A stretch of 64,000 nt of DNA from Streptomyces physcomitrii (lineage in GTDB: Bacteria; Actinomycetota; Actinomycetes; Streptomycetales; Streptomycetaceae). The notes under the pieces were generated by a model. It ran no database searches, had not been told where the DNA came from, and saw only the letters and a program-made list of their open reading frames with translations. The translations under genes were made by a program, and so were the position numbers. Each line of letters starts with the position of its first letter. The first letter of the stretch is position 1. This document shows positions 15,092 to 24,524 of this stretch, piece after piece. The stretch covers positions 124,001 through 188,000 of the forward strand of contig NZ_JAAWWP010000016.1 of the NCBI RefSeq assembly GCF_012273655.1, in the 5' to 3' direction.

Positions 15092-15871
15092 ATGCGCATC
15101 GCCACCTGGAACGTGAACTCGATCACCGCCCGCCTCCCCCGGCTGCTCGCCTGGCTGGAGAACAGCGGAACCGACGTGCTGTGCGTGCAGGAGACCAAGA
15201 CCACCGCCGAGCAGTTCCCCACCGACCAGCTGCGCGAGCTGGGCTACGAGTCCGCGGTGCACGCCACCGGCCGGTGGAACGGCGTCGCGGTCGTCTCCCG
15301 CGTCGGCCTGACGGACGTGGCCCAGGGCCTCGACGGCGACCCGGGGTACGAGGAGGTGGCCGAGCCGCGCTCCGTCGCCGCCACCTGCGGCGGAGTGCGG
15401 GTCCGCTCGGTCTACGTGCCCAACGGCCGCGAGGTGGGCCACGCCCACTACGCCTACAAGCTGCGCTGGCTGGAGGCGCTGAAGCAGACCGTCGCCGCGG
15501 ACGCCGCGGGCCCGCTGCCCTTCGCCGTCCTCGGGGACTACAACATCGCCCCGGCCGACGAGGACGTCTGGGACATCGCCGCCTTCGACGGCGCCACCCA
15601 TGTCACCGAGGCCGAGCGCGCCGCCCTGACGGCCCTGCGCGAGACCGGCCTCAGCGATGTGGTCCCGCGCCCCCTCAAGTACGACCACCCCTTCACGTAC
15701 TGGGACTACCGCCAGCTCGGCTTCCCGAAGAACCGCGGCATGCGCATCGACCTGGTCTACGGCAACGCCCCCTTCGCCAAGGCCGTCTCCGACTCCTATG
15801 TCGACCGCGAGGAGCGCAAGGGCAAGGGCGCCTCCGACCACGCACCCGTCGTCGTGGACCTGGAGCTGTGA
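15092..15871 (+). CDS. xthA: Exodeoxyribonuclease III
   Basis: 259 residues of the exonuclease-endonuclease-phosphatase fold. MRIATWNVNSI, the metal-binding Glu in CVQETK, GDYNIAP, and the C-terminal SDHAPVVVDL with the catalytic Asp-His pair are present. It cleaves abasic sites and removes 3' blocks during base excision repair. Its stop overlaps the start of the next gene by four bases (GTGA), so a Cys-rich pentapeptide protein is coupled to this repair enzyme. Confidence 0.93.
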   Translation: MRIATWNVNSITARLPRLLAWLENSGTDVLCVQETKTTAEQFPTDQLRELGYESAVHATGRWNGVAVVSRVGLTDVAQGLDGDPGYEEVAEPRSVAATCGGVRVRSVYVPNGREVGHAHYAYKLRWLEALKQTVAADAAGPLPFAVLGDYNIAPADEDVWDIAAFDGATHVTEAERAALTALRETGLSDVVPRPLKYDHPFTYWDYRQLGFPKNRGMRIDLVYGNAPFAKAVSDSYVDREERKGKGASDHAPVVVDLEL

Positions 15872-16716
15872 GCGCCCGGCAGGAGAGCACCCCGGTTCCC
15901 GGGGCGGAGGGCCGCCGGAGCCTCGGCCTGGTCTCCGACTGCGGCGACTGCTTCGGGCTCTGCTGCGTGGCGCTGCCCTTCGCCGCCTCCTCGGACTTCG
16001 CCGTGGACAAGGCGGCGGGCACCGCCTGCGCCCAGCTGCGCGAGGACTTCCGCTGCGGCATCCACGCCCGGCTGCGCGAGAGCGGCTTCCCGGGCTGCAC
16101 CGTCTTCGACTGCTTCGGCGCCGGCCAGAAGGTCTCCCGGCACACCTTCGGCGGCCGCGACTGGCGCAACCACCCGGACAGCGCGCGCACCATGTTCGAG
16201 GTCTTCCCGGTCATGCTTCGGCTGCACGAACTGCTCTGGTACGCCACCGAGGCGAGCGAACTGCCCGCGGCGGTTCCGATCCGCGCCGAACTGCGTGAGA
16301 TCTGCGCCGAGTTGGACCGGCTCAGCCGCGCCGAGGCCGCCGAGCTGCTCGCCCTGGACGTGCCCGCGCTGCGCGAGCGGGTCAACTCCTTCCTGCTGAA
16401 GGCGGGAGAGCTGCACCGCGCTGGGGCTCCGCGCAAGGGCCGCGACCACCGGGGCGCCGACCTCTTCGGCGCCCGGCTGCGCCGCGCCGACCTGCGCGGG
16501 GCGAGCCTGCGCGGCGCCTGCCTGGTCGCGGCCGATCTGCGCGGCGCCGACCTCCGCTTCGCCGATCTGATCGGCGCCGATCTGCGGGACGCGGACCTGG
16601 CGGGCGCCGACCTCACCGACACGGTCTTCCTCACCCGGTCCCAGCTCGCGGCGGCCAGGGGTGACGGCCGCACCCGGCTCCCCCCGGCCCTGGACCGCCC
16701 CGCGCACTGGAACTGA
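15868..16716 (+). CDS. Cys-rich pentapeptide-repeat protein
   Basis: 282 residues in two parts. The N-terminus (about 15 to 90) carries a cysteine cluster of the form DCGDCFGLCC, then further cysteines, which suggests zinc or Fe-S binding. A helical middle is followed by about 20 A-D-L-x-x repeats (about 190 to 255) forming a beta-helix. It is translationally coupled to exonuclease III, which hints at a DNA-associated role, but the combination has no function I can name. Confidence 0.82.
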   Translation: MSARQESTPVPGAEGRRSLGLVSDCGDCFGLCCVALPFAASSDFAVDKAAGTACAQLREDFRCGIHARLRESGFPGCTVFDCFGAGQKVSRHTFGGRDWRNHPDSARTMFEVFPVMLRLHELLWYATEASELPAAVPIRAELREICAELDRLSRAEAAELLALDVPALRERVNSFLLKAGELHRAGAPRKGRDHRGADLFGARLRRADLRGASLRGACLVAADLRGADLRFADLIGADLRDADLAGADLTDTVFLTRSQLAAARGDGRTRLPPALDRPAHWN

Positions 16717-16742
16717 GCCCGCCAAGTCCCCGCCCCCGGGCC

Positions 16743-18512
16743 TCAGTTGCGCAGCAGCCCCAGCTCCACCGAGTCGGCGAGCGCGGCGAGCCCGGCCTCC
16801 GAGGGGTGCAGATGGTCGCCGCTGTCGTAGGCGGGCGCCAGCCGGGCCTGGTTTGCCGGATCGCGGAGCACCGCGTCGAAGTCGAGCACCGCGTCGAAGC
16901 CCGCGCCGGTCCGCAACTCGGCGTTCACGGCGGCCCGTTCGGCCTCCACCTGGGCCGTGCACCTGCTCTCGCCCTGGCAGGGCGCGATGGTCGCCGCGAG
17001 CACCTTCAGCCCGCGCGCCCGGGTCCGCGCGGCGATCTCCCGCAGCCCCGCGCTCACCTGGTCCGCCCGCGCGCCCCACCGCACGTCGTTGACGCCCATG
17101 AAGAGGATCACGGTACGGGCCGAGGTCTGGGCCAGCACGTCCCGCTCCAGGCGGTTGAGGGCGCTGACCCCGCCGGTGTCGGTGCTGACGCCGTCGCCCG
17201 GGTAGCGGTCGGAGAGCACCCGGTTCGCGGAGATGCCCTGGTTGAGCACCCCGTACCGGGGGACCTCCCGCTGGCCGCGCAGCCGGTCCGCGAGCAGGTC
17301 CGGCCAGCGGCGGTTGGCGCCCGCCGTGGTGCGCTCCCCGTCCGTGATGGAGTCGCCGAGCACCACCACGGAACCCGGGCCGCCGCCGACGTCCACCCCG
17401 GCGAGCAGCGGCCAGTTGGTGAGCGTCCCGGTGTACGCCTCGCCGGTGCGCTCGGCGGTGTGGTCGCCGCCCTCGCTGAGGTAGGACTCCTGCACGGCGA
17501 GCTGGTGCAGCGGCGCCGAGGCCACCGTCCCCGGCAGATGGAAGCTGACCAGAAGGTTGCTGTCGGCGGGCACCTCGAAGTCCAGCGGATCGCTGAGCGC
17601 CTGCGCCCCGGCGGCGATCCGGGTCCCGGTGGCCCCGCCGAAGCGCAGCGGGCGCGGGTCCGAGGCGGCGGTGGCCCCGGACTCCTGCACCGCCACACTC
17701 GCCCCGCCGATGTCCACCGGAGCCGAGGCGAAGGTGTTGTCCAGGCGCACCCTGACCCGCGGCCCGCCCGCCGAGGTGTGCACCACCAGGCGCAGACTGC
17801 GGTCCGCCCAGGGCCCGACCGCGGGCTGCCCGGAGGTGGCGGCGGCCCAACTCCCGCTCCAGTCGGGGGACTCGCTCTGCACCGAGGCCGCGAAGACGTG
17901 CAGATCGGGCCCGTTGTCCCGGGGCAGCTCGACCGAGGCGAGGGCGCGCCGCCGCTCCAGCGGCACGGAGACGGTGTACAGCTTCGCCTGCTCGGTGAGC
18001 TGGCCGCCGGGGGAGTTCACATGGGGCAGCGCCACGGCCTTCGAGCCGAGCGGTCCGGTGCGCCAGTCCGGGGCGCCCAGCGTGAAGCTCTGCCGGGAGC
18101 CGTCGCGGTAGCGCAGGGTGCCGGTGCCCGTCGCGGGGCCGCCGGTCGCGGCGACGAGCAGGGCGAGCGAGGAGCCGCGGCCGGTCAGGCGTACCCGCTG
18201 GCCGTCGGCGACGAGGTTGTCGGGGCGCCCCGGCGCGTAGCGGGGGAGGGTGAAGGTGGCGCCACCGAGGGTCAGGGTGCGGCCCGGGGTCCAGCCCGCC
18301 GCGGCGAGATCACCGGCCGAAAGTGCGTTTCCCGCCCCGTCGAAGCCGGCGCCGGAGGGCCGCCCGTCCACGCCGACCGCGGTGTTGTCGTAGAGCCGCT
18401 CCAGCGGCTGCCCGGTGGCGGCGGACTCGGCGCGCGCGGTCCCCGGGGGCCAGGGCGGCAGGGCCAGAAAACAGGCGAGTACGGCAGCCGTGGTCCACAG
18501 GCGAGGGCGCAC
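16743..18512 (-). CDS. Secreted SGNH/GDSL hydrolase
   Basis: 589 residues. A Sec signal (about 1 to 28), a beta-rich N-terminal region (about 35 to 370), then an SGNH domain with block I GDSITDG (S388), block II Gly in NQGISANR, block III GVNDVRWG (N475) and block V DHLHP (D566, H569). It is an extracellular esterase or lipase; the N-terminal half may bind or position a polymer. GTG 18512 follows AAGGAG. Confidence 0.88.
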   Translation of the reverse strand: MRPRLWTTAAVLACFLALPPWPPGTARAESAATGQPLERLYDNTAVGVDGRPSGAGFDGAGNALSAGDLAAAGWTPGRTLTLGGATFTLPRYAPGRPDNLVADGQRVRLTGRGSSLALLVAATGGPATGTGTLRYRDGSRQSFTLGAPDWRTGPLGSKAVALPHVNSPGGQLTEQAKLYTVSVPLERRRALASVELPRDNGPDLHVFAASVQSESPDWSGSWAAATSGQPAVGPWADRSLRLVVHTSAGGPRVRVRLDNTFASAPVDIGGASVAVQESGATAASDPRPLRFGGATGTRIAAGAQALSDPLDFEVPADSNLLVSFHLPGTVASAPLHQLAVQESYLSEGGDHTAERTGEAYTGTLTNWPLLAGVDVGGGPGSVVVLGDSITDGERTTAGANRRWPDLLADRLRGQREVPRYGVLNQGISANRVLSDRYPGDGVSTDTGGVSALNRLERDVLAQTSARTVILFMGVNDVRWGARADQVSAGLREIAARTRARGLKVLAATIAPCQGESRCTAQVEAERAAVNAELRTGAGFDAVLDFDAVLRDPANQARLAPAYDSGDHLHPSEAGLAALADSVELGLLRN

Positions 18513-18677
18513 GCGTGCTCCTTGCGGTAGCAGGAAGGGATCGAGGCGCCATGAACGTAGGAAGACGACAGGAACGCGTCAATGAGCCACGCATGAACGC
18601 GGCGCGAACAGGCGCGTACGTCACCGGGCCGCGCGTGCCTGTGGTGCGGGGGTGCCGGGCAGTGTCACCCTGGCGGT

Positions 18678-19118
18678 ATGAACATCCCCTTCTTGGACAA
18701 CTGGCGCAAGCGGCAGGCGGAGCGCCGCGAAAGCGGTCTCGCGGGTGTGTTCGAGGACGATCCCGAAGGGGTCGGGGAGCTGCTCTCCGAGTGCGAGCTG
18801 CTGCGCTCGCAGGCCGCGGTGGCCGGTCTCACGCTCGACGACTCACCCGCCTCGCTCCAGGCCCTCGACCAGCTCCTCCCGCGCTGGCGCGAGGATCCGG
18901 AGCTGCTGCCCTGGCTCGGCAACGACGCCGGGCTCTATCTCGGCACCGTGATCACTCGCGGTGTGCCCGGCGCGCGCTGGCACGTGTGGCCCGGCGGCCA
19001 TCCGGTGGTGCGCCTCGCCTCCGGCCGCGAGCTCCAGGTCGTCGAGGCGGGCCTGGACTGGGCGGTCAACGGCGCCCCCGAGCTGACCCAGATCTACGCC
19101 GAGGCCGCCGAGGCCTGA
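18678..19118 (+). CDS. Conserved actinobacterial protein of unknown function (DUF6278-like)
   Basis: 146 residues, soluble and acidic. The N-terminus is charged (DNWRKRQAERRE), followed by helices and a beta-hairpin (WHVWPGGHPVVRL). It resembles small Streptomyces proteins annotated as DUF6278; that match is from memory. It starts 165 bp from the divergent SGNH gene. No function can be given. Confidence 0.7.
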   Translation: MNIPFLDNWRKRQAERRESGLAGVFEDDPEGVGELLSECELLRSQAAVAGLTLDDSPASLQALDQLLPRWREDPELLPWLGNDAGLYLGTVITRGVPGARWHVWPGGHPVVRLASGRELQVVEAGLDWAVNGAPELTQIYAEAAEA

Positions 19119-19838
19119 ACTGCGCGGGCCGGGCCCCGGGAGCCCGGAGGACGCGGGGGAGCGGCGCCCCGGGACGCCGTCGTATCGGGTGCCCGAAGGG
19201 CGGGGAGTCCGGGGATCCGGTAGTGCGAAGAGCCAGGATTCCTGAAGATACGGTTAATCGAGATCAGTGCGTGTCGTCCAATAAGTCCCATATTGCGGTG
19301 GATAGTTTGCGCGGACCGACACAGAAAGTGGGCAGGACTTGGCATGGTTGTCGATCTTCTGATCGCGCTGAGTGACGTCGAGGCACCTATCCGGCAACGG
19401 CCCGCCCGCCAGGTCCTCGGACCCGGGCACCTGGCCGGGCGGGCGAGGGCCCGCGGACCAGGGAGGAAATCGACCGGGTACGGCAGGTGCCCGGTCCGCC
19501 AGTAGCTCGCAGGGCCGAGCCCGCCCGGCAGCAGCCGGAGATCACTCCTCGCGCAGCGGCACCGCCACGAACCAGTGTGCGGAGCCCGGCGGGAAGAAGG
19601 TCAGCTGCACCGCCACCGGTCGGGTTGTGCTCATCGCGGAGCGGGACAGCAACCGCCGGACGCCGCACGCGCACCGGACTGTCCGGCTCGCCGAGGCCGA
19701 GCGGCACCACGCCACCTGAGGATGGCGGGGGTGCCGCTCCCTTGGTTCCGGGGGGAGTGCATCGCGGGGGAGGGTGCCGCGCGGTGGCGAGGGGCGGTGG
19801 CGAGGGGCGGAGACCGCACGGTGTGCTCGTGGTCCGCC
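19119..19838. other. 720-bp region without a confident gene
   Basis: The first 250 bp are AT-richer than the surroundings and may hold promoters. A rightward frame 19344 to 19505 begins MVVDLLIALSDVEAP and then degenerates into Arg/Gly-rich sequence. A leftward 30-residue frame, 19634 to 19542, reads like the end of a real protein (contains QLTFFPPGSAHWFVAVP) but lacks a ribosome site. These look like remnants rather than working genes. Confidence 0.4.
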
Positions 19839-20618
19839 CTAGCTTTCGCTCTTCTCGCCCTTCCCGTCCTTGCTGTCCTTCGTGTCCTTCGCGCTCTTGG
19901 CCGTGGCGGTGCGCGCCTTGCGGGTCACATCGGCGACCAGTTCGACCACATCGGGGCCGTACGCCTGGGAGTTGACCACCTTGAGGAGCAGGACGAAGGG
20001 GCGGCGCCCGTACCTGCGGTGCAGACGCTGGTGGTGGCGGGCGAGATAGCGGGCGGCCGCCTGGTGGGTGATCGCGCGCTGGCCGCAGAAGAGGAAGGCC
20101 GGGCGCTCCTCGGGCCCCTCCCCGGCGGTGAGCCGGGCGAGCAGGACGTACTCGGTGACGCCCTGCTCCATCGGGTAGGTATCGCCGCCTATCCGGAACT
20201 CGCCGTGGCGGGGCCCCAGTTCGGGATCCGAGTGCACCCGTACGCCCGGCAGCAGCGACCGCAGATGCAGGGCCATCCGGCGGCTCGACTCCGGGCCGCC
20301 GACGCAGAACTCGGTGCGCTCCCCGAGGCTCTGCAGGGGCGCGTCATGGCCGTGGACCTGCGCGTGCGCGCCGCACTCCTTGATGAGCGGGGAGAGTTCG
20401 AGCAGTGCGAAGACGTCGTGACGGGTGACCGTGAACTCCGTGGCGCCCGCCTCCCGGTCGACCACGAGCAGGCACTCCGCGCTGGGCGGCAGACCGAAGA
20501 AGGACTGCCTGCGGCGCAGGCCCCGGCGCCACAGCGAGGAGCGGAGCAGCCAGCCGAGGGCGGCGCCGAGGACCGCCACCGCCAGGCCCAGCAGGATCAG
20601 GCGCAGTTCGTCTGTCAT
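19839..20618 (-). CDS. Membrane-anchored protein of unknown function
   Basis: 259 residues. One N-terminal membrane segment (about 5 to 25, LRLILLGLAVAVLGAALGWL) is followed by a basic stop-transfer patch, a mixed alpha/beta domain (about 45 to 235) and a Lys/Asp/Ser-rich tail. The domain most likely faces the cytoplasm by the positive-inside rule. No family is recognised. Confidence 0.7.
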   Translation of the reverse strand: MTDELRLILLGLAVAVLGAALGWLLRSSLWRRGLRRRQSFFGLPPSAECLLVVDREAGATEFTVTRHDVFALLELSPLIKECGAHAQVHGHDAPLQSLGERTEFCVGGPESSRRMALHLRSLLPGVRVHSDPELGPRHGEFRIGGDTYPMEQGVTEYVLLARLTAGEGPEERPAFLFCGQRAITHQAAARYLARHHQRLHRRYGRRPFVLLLKVVNSQAYGPDVVELVADVTRKARTATAKSAKDTKDSKDGKGEKSES

Positions 20619-20720
20619 GGGCGCGCATGCTAGCGGCCGAGGGCACGAAGGTTCGAGAGGTCCTGGAAAGGGGTCAGGGCTCCGGCTACTCTGCGGGGAC
20701 GCTTGCCACTGGAGGTACGG

Positions 20721-22529
20721 ATGCGCCGCCCGCTCGCGCGGAAACTCTCTCTACTCGCCGCTGCCGCCACCCTGGTGGGGATCGGCGCGACGGCGCCCCC
20801 CGCCGCCCCGGACACCGGTGGGGAGCCGGAGAAGTCACCGGTCGCCGTCGGCCACGGCGGGGTGGTGGCCAGCGTCGACGCGGACGCCTCGGCCGCGGGC
20901 ATCGAGGTGCTGCGCAAGGGCGGCAACGCGGTCGACGCCGCCGTGGCGACCGCCGCCGCCCTCGGCGTGACCGAGCCCTACTCGGCCGGGGTCGGCGGAG
21001 GCGGCTACTTCGTCTACTACGACGCCCGCACCCGCAGCGTGCACACCCTGGACGGCCGCGAGACCGCACCCCTCTCCGCCGACAAGGGCCTCTTCCTGGA
21101 GGACGGCAAGCCGATCCCCTTCGACGACGCCGTCACCAGCGGGCTCTCGGTGGGCACCCCGGGGACCCCGGCCACCTGGCGTAGCGCCCTCGACGCCTGG
21201 GGGAGCAGGCCGCTCGGCGCGGTGCTGCGCCCGGCGGAGCGGCTCGCCCGGCACGGCTTCACCGTGGACAAGACCTTCCGCCAGCAGACCGCCGACAACG
21301 CGGACCGCTTCAAGGACTTCCCGGCCAGCGCCGAGCTCTTCCTGCCCGGCGGCGCCCCGCCCGCCGTCGGCAGCACCCTGAAGAACCCCGACCTCGCCCG
21401 CACCTACCGCGAACTCGGCCGGCACGGCGTGGAGTCCCTGTACCGCGGAGGGATCGGCAAGGACATCGTCCGTACGGTGAACAAGCCGCCGGTCGACCCG
21501 GACTCGGGCCGCACGGTACGGCCCGGGGCGCTGACCACCAAGGACCTCGCGGCCTACCGGACGAAGCGGCAGGCGCCCACCCGCACCTCCTACCGCGGGC
21601 TCGGCGTCTACTCCATCGCCCCGTCCTCCTCCGGCGGCACCACCGTCGGCGAGGCCCTGAACATCCTGGAGGGCAGCGACCTCGCGAAGCTGTCCGAGGA
21701 GCAGTATCTGCACCGCTACATCGAGGCGAGCCGGATCGGTTTCGCCGACCGCGGGCGCTGGGTCGGCGACCCGGCCTTCGAGGACGTCCCCGCCAAGGAG
21801 CTGCTCTCCCAGCGCTTCGCCGACAGCCGGGCCTGCCTGATCAAGGACGACAAGGCGCTGTCCAGCCCGCTCGCGCCCGGCGACCCCCGCCACCCGGCCG
21901 ACTGCGGCACCGGGGACAAGGCCGCCCCCACCACCTACGAGGGTGAGAACACCACCCACCTCACCGCCGCCGACAAATGGGGCAACGTCGTCTCGTACAC
22001 GCTGACCATCGAGCAGACCGGCGGCAGCGGCATCACGGTCCCGGGCCGCGGTTTCCTGCTCAACAACGAGCTGACCGACTTCTCCTTCGCCCCCGCGGAC
22101 CCGGCCGTCCACGACCCCAACCTGCCGGGGCCCGGCAAGCGCCCGCGGTCCTCGATCTCGCCGACCATCGTCCTCGACGCGCAGCACCGCCCGGTCCTCG
22201 CCCTCGGCACCCCCGGCGGCGCCACCATCATCACCACGGTGCTCCAGACGCTCACCAACTTCCTGGACCGCGGCATGCCCCTGGTCGACGCGATCGCCGC
22301 GCCCCGCGCCAGCCAGCGCAACCAGGCGACCACCGAACTCGAACCGGCCCTGTGGAACAGCCCGTTGAAGGACCGGCTCGGCCAACTCGGGCACGCCTTC
22401 ACCCAGAACCCCGAGATCGGCGCGGCCACCGGGGTGCAGCGTCTCGGCGACGGACGCTGGCTCGCCGCCGCCGAGACCGAACGCCGGGGCGGCGGCTCCG
22501 CCATGGTGGTCCGGCCCGACAACCGGTAG
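20721..22529 (+). CDS. ggt: Gamma-glutamyltransferase
   Basis: 602 residues. A signal-like N-terminus (about 1 to 30), the conserved GGNAVDAAVA segment near 68 and the autoprocessing site ENTTHLTAAD, where T411 would become the N-terminal nucleophile of the small subunit. The small-subunit PGKRPRSSISPTIV and GTPGGATIITTVLQ motifs follow. It hydrolyses or transpeptidates gamma-glutamyl bonds outside the cell, as in glutathione or poly-glutamate breakdown. ATG 20721 follows GGAGG. A 17-bp sequence spanning the stop codon is duplicated just downstream. Confidence 0.93.
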   Translation: MRRPLARKLSLLAAAATLVGIGATAPPAAPDTGGEPEKSPVAVGHGGVVASVDADASAAGIEVLRKGGNAVDAAVATAAALGVTEPYSAGVGGGGYFVYYDARTRSVHTLDGRETAPLSADKGLFLEDGKPIPFDDAVTSGLSVGTPGTPATWRSALDAWGSRPLGAVLRPAERLARHGFTVDKTFRQQTADNADRFKDFPASAELFLPGGAPPAVGSTLKNPDLARTYRELGRHGVESLYRGGIGKDIVRTVNKPPVDPDSGRTVRPGALTTKDLAAYRTKRQAPTRTSYRGLGVYSIAPSSSGGTTVGEALNILEGSDLAKLSEEQYLHRYIEASRIGFADRGRWVGDPAFEDVPAKELLSQRFADSRACLIKDDKALSSPLAPGDPRHPADCGTGDKAAPTTYEGENTTHLTAADKWGNVVSYTLTIEQTGGSGITVPGRGFLLNNELTDFSFAPADPAVHDPNLPGPGKRPRSSISPTIVLDAQHRPVLALGTPGGATIITTVLQTLTNFLDRGMPLVDAIAAPRASQRNQATTELEPALWNSPLKDRLGQLGHAFTQNPEIGAATGVQRLGDGRWLAAAETERRGGGSAMVVRPDNR

Positions 22530-22553
22530 TACGACGCGACAACCGGTAGTACG
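22517..22553 (+). repeat. Tandem duplication across the ggt stop codon
   Basis: CGACAACCGGTAGTACG occurs at 22517 to 22533 and 22537 to 22553, with a period of 20 bp. The first copy contains the ggt TAG stop. Confidence 0.85.
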
Positions 22554-22772
22554 CCCGACCGCGGGTGGTCCGGCCCGAGGGCCGGCAGCGGATGCGATCG
22601 CAGGGGCCGGGGAGGCCGAGGGCTTCCCCGGCCCCTGCGCGTGACCGTCCCCGTCCCGATGCGGCGCGAGCGCGGCGGGCAGGGCAGGAAAGCTCCGCTT
22701 AGCGATCCCGTAACACGCGGGGTGTTTGCTGTCCCCTTGCACGGCTTCCGGTCCTGACGGGGGGCAGCATCG

Positions 22773-24266
22773 ATGGTGGCGGAACAACTACCCGTACACA
22801 TACGGGAGTTCGTGGACTACTGGGGCGCGCTGCTGGCGCGCCTCGATCCGCGCGCGGGATGGTACGGCGTGTTCTGGCAGCGCGATCCGCAGGGCATGCG
22901 CGCCTGCGCCGAGGGCCGGGAGGTGCCGCCCTGGGACGTGGTCGAGGCGCTGCTCCAGGACCTCGCCGCACACGAGGGCGCCGAGGCGGCGGCAGGCGAA
23001 AGGCCCCGGGCGCGCGCCCTGCACGGCGCCTGCGCGGCCGCATATGACGCGCGTAGCGGCGGACGCGAGGCGCTGCTCGGCAGACTGGAGCTGATGCTCG
23101 GCGAACAGCGCCGGGCCACCGGACGGCTCCAGGAACTGGCGGCCCGGCTCTCCACCGCCGACTCCGCCACCCGGGCCCGCGAGATCGCGTACGAACTCTC
23201 CTGGGCCCGGGACGACCAGCACCGGGCGCGGGCGCGCTGCGCCGAACTCCGTTTCCGGCTGGGCGCGTTGGAGCAGCGGCGGTCGGTCGGGGGCGGGGTC
23301 GCTGCTGCCGCCGGGTCTGCTGGGGGCTGGTCCGGCGAAGAGCGTTCGGTGACTGTGCCCGAGCCTCGTTCGGCGGAGGGGGATGCTGCGTCCGGGCCTC
23401 GTCCGGCGGAGGGGGGCTCTGTGCCCGGGCCTCGTTCGGCGGGGGTGGAATCCGTCGCCGAGCCCCGTCCGCGAGACACGGCGGTGGTGCCCGAGCAGGC
23501 CACCGCCGGCACGCGGCAGCGGCGCCGGGCGCGGGGCGGGGCCAGGTTCGCCGGGGCGGTGGCGGAGAGCGAGCCCGCCCTGCCCGAGTTGGGGGCGGCG
23601 CTCCCGGCGGTGGGTGGCGCGGCACCAAGAGGCGCCCGTTTCGCGGGAGTTCGGGACGCGGAGCGGGCGGTGCCCGACGAGAGCGGCCCGCGCGGGGGCA
23701 CCGGCCCGGAGGCGGACACCGCCGTGGACCGGGGGGCCGCCGCGGACCGGGAGATCGCCGAGATGATCGCCGCCCTGCTCCGGCTGCGGACAGCGGGCCG
23801 GACCGGAGAGGCGCACATCCTGCTCGCCGAGGCCGCCCAGTGGCCCGCGTCCGTATTCCCGCGGATCGCCGCCCTGTTCGGCCGCGCGGGGCTGGCCGCG
23901 GACTGGGACACCCTGCTGTGGGAGGTGTCCTCGCTGCCCACCGAACGCCTGGTCGCGGTGGCGGACGCCCTCACCGCCGGGGGCCGCGCCCAGGACGCCG
24001 CGCATCTGCTGCGGCAGGGCGCGGGGCGCCCGCCCGCCGAGATCGGCGCCGCGGTGCTGCGGCTCGCGGAGAGCGGGCGGCACCGCGAGGTCCACGCGGT
24101 GCTGGACAGCTTCCTGCGTACGCGCAGCGCCCAGGAGGCCGCGGACCTCGCCCAACTCGCCCCCGCCCGCCTGGTCCCGCTGCTGCGCGGCCAGGCGGCG
24201 GAGATCTCCCCGCTCTGTGCCGGGAATCTGGTGCACGCCCTGCGGGTGGCGGGCGTCGGGGGCTGA
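22773..24266 (+). CDS. Large conserved-looking protein of unknown function
   Basis: 497 residues in three parts: an N-terminal domain with WGALLARLDPRAGWYGVFW followed by a long helical, coiled-coil-like stretch (about 100 to 170), a low-complexity Pro/Gly/Ala/Glu linker, and a C-terminal helical-repeat region (about 330 to 490) that looks TPR-like (LLRLRTAGRTGEAHILLAEA). The linker contains four degenerate 11-residue units of the form xPRSAEGxSVx, encoded by a 33-bp DNA period starting near 23364. No enzyme motif is visible; a scaffold or regulatory role is possible. Confidence 0.75.
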   Translation: MVAEQLPVHIREFVDYWGALLARLDPRAGWYGVFWQRDPQGMRACAEGREVPPWDVVEALLQDLAAHEGAEAAAGERPRARALHGACAAAYDARSGGREALLGRLELMLGEQRRATGRLQELAARLSTADSATRAREIAYELSWARDDQHRARARCAELRFRLGALEQRRSVGGGVAAAAGSAGGWSGEERSVTVPEPRSAEGDAASGPRPAEGGSVPGPRSAGVESVAEPRPRDTAVVPEQATAGTRQRRRARGGARFAGAVAESEPALPELGAALPAVGGAAPRGARFAGVRDAERAVPDESGPRGGTGPEADTAVDRGAAADREIAEMIAALLRLRTAGRTGEAHILLAEAAQWPASVFPRIAALFGRAGLAADWDTLLWEVSSLPTERLVAVADALTAGGRAQDAAHLLRQGAGRPPAEIGAAVLRLAESGRHREVHAVLDSFLRTRSAQEAADLAQLAPARLVPLLRGQAAEISPLCAGNLVHALRVAGVGG

Positions 24267-24450
24267 GGCGGGGGAGGGCTGGGAGGAGCGCGAAGGGGCG
24301 GGCTGAGGCGCGAAAGGGCAGATCGGCCTTCCGGCTCTGGCGCCCGTACGCGCGTCGACACCTCGGGTGAATTCCCCGGAACGTGGAGGCGAGTCCTCCG
24401 AGGGGTCGTCTCGTACTACTCGCCGCATGAGGGGATTTGTGTCCCGACTC

Positions 24451-24480
24451 TTGCGTCTTTCCCTGACCCCACTCTAGATT
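24451..24480 (+). promoter_or_regulatory. Putative promoter of the fucosidase gene
   Basis: TTGCGT (24451 to 24456), an 18-nt spacer, TAGATT (24475 to 24480). The predicted leader is about 210 nt. Confidence 0.5.
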
Positions 24481-24524
24481 CTGCGCAGATTGATCGGATC
24501 TCTGGTGAGGGCGAGGATCGCGCC

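Noticed and set aside
22788..24428. Leftward 546-codon frame opposite the three-part unknown protein
   Set aside because: Its composition mirrors the rightward gene; the rightward frame has better codon bias and a coherent domain layout.
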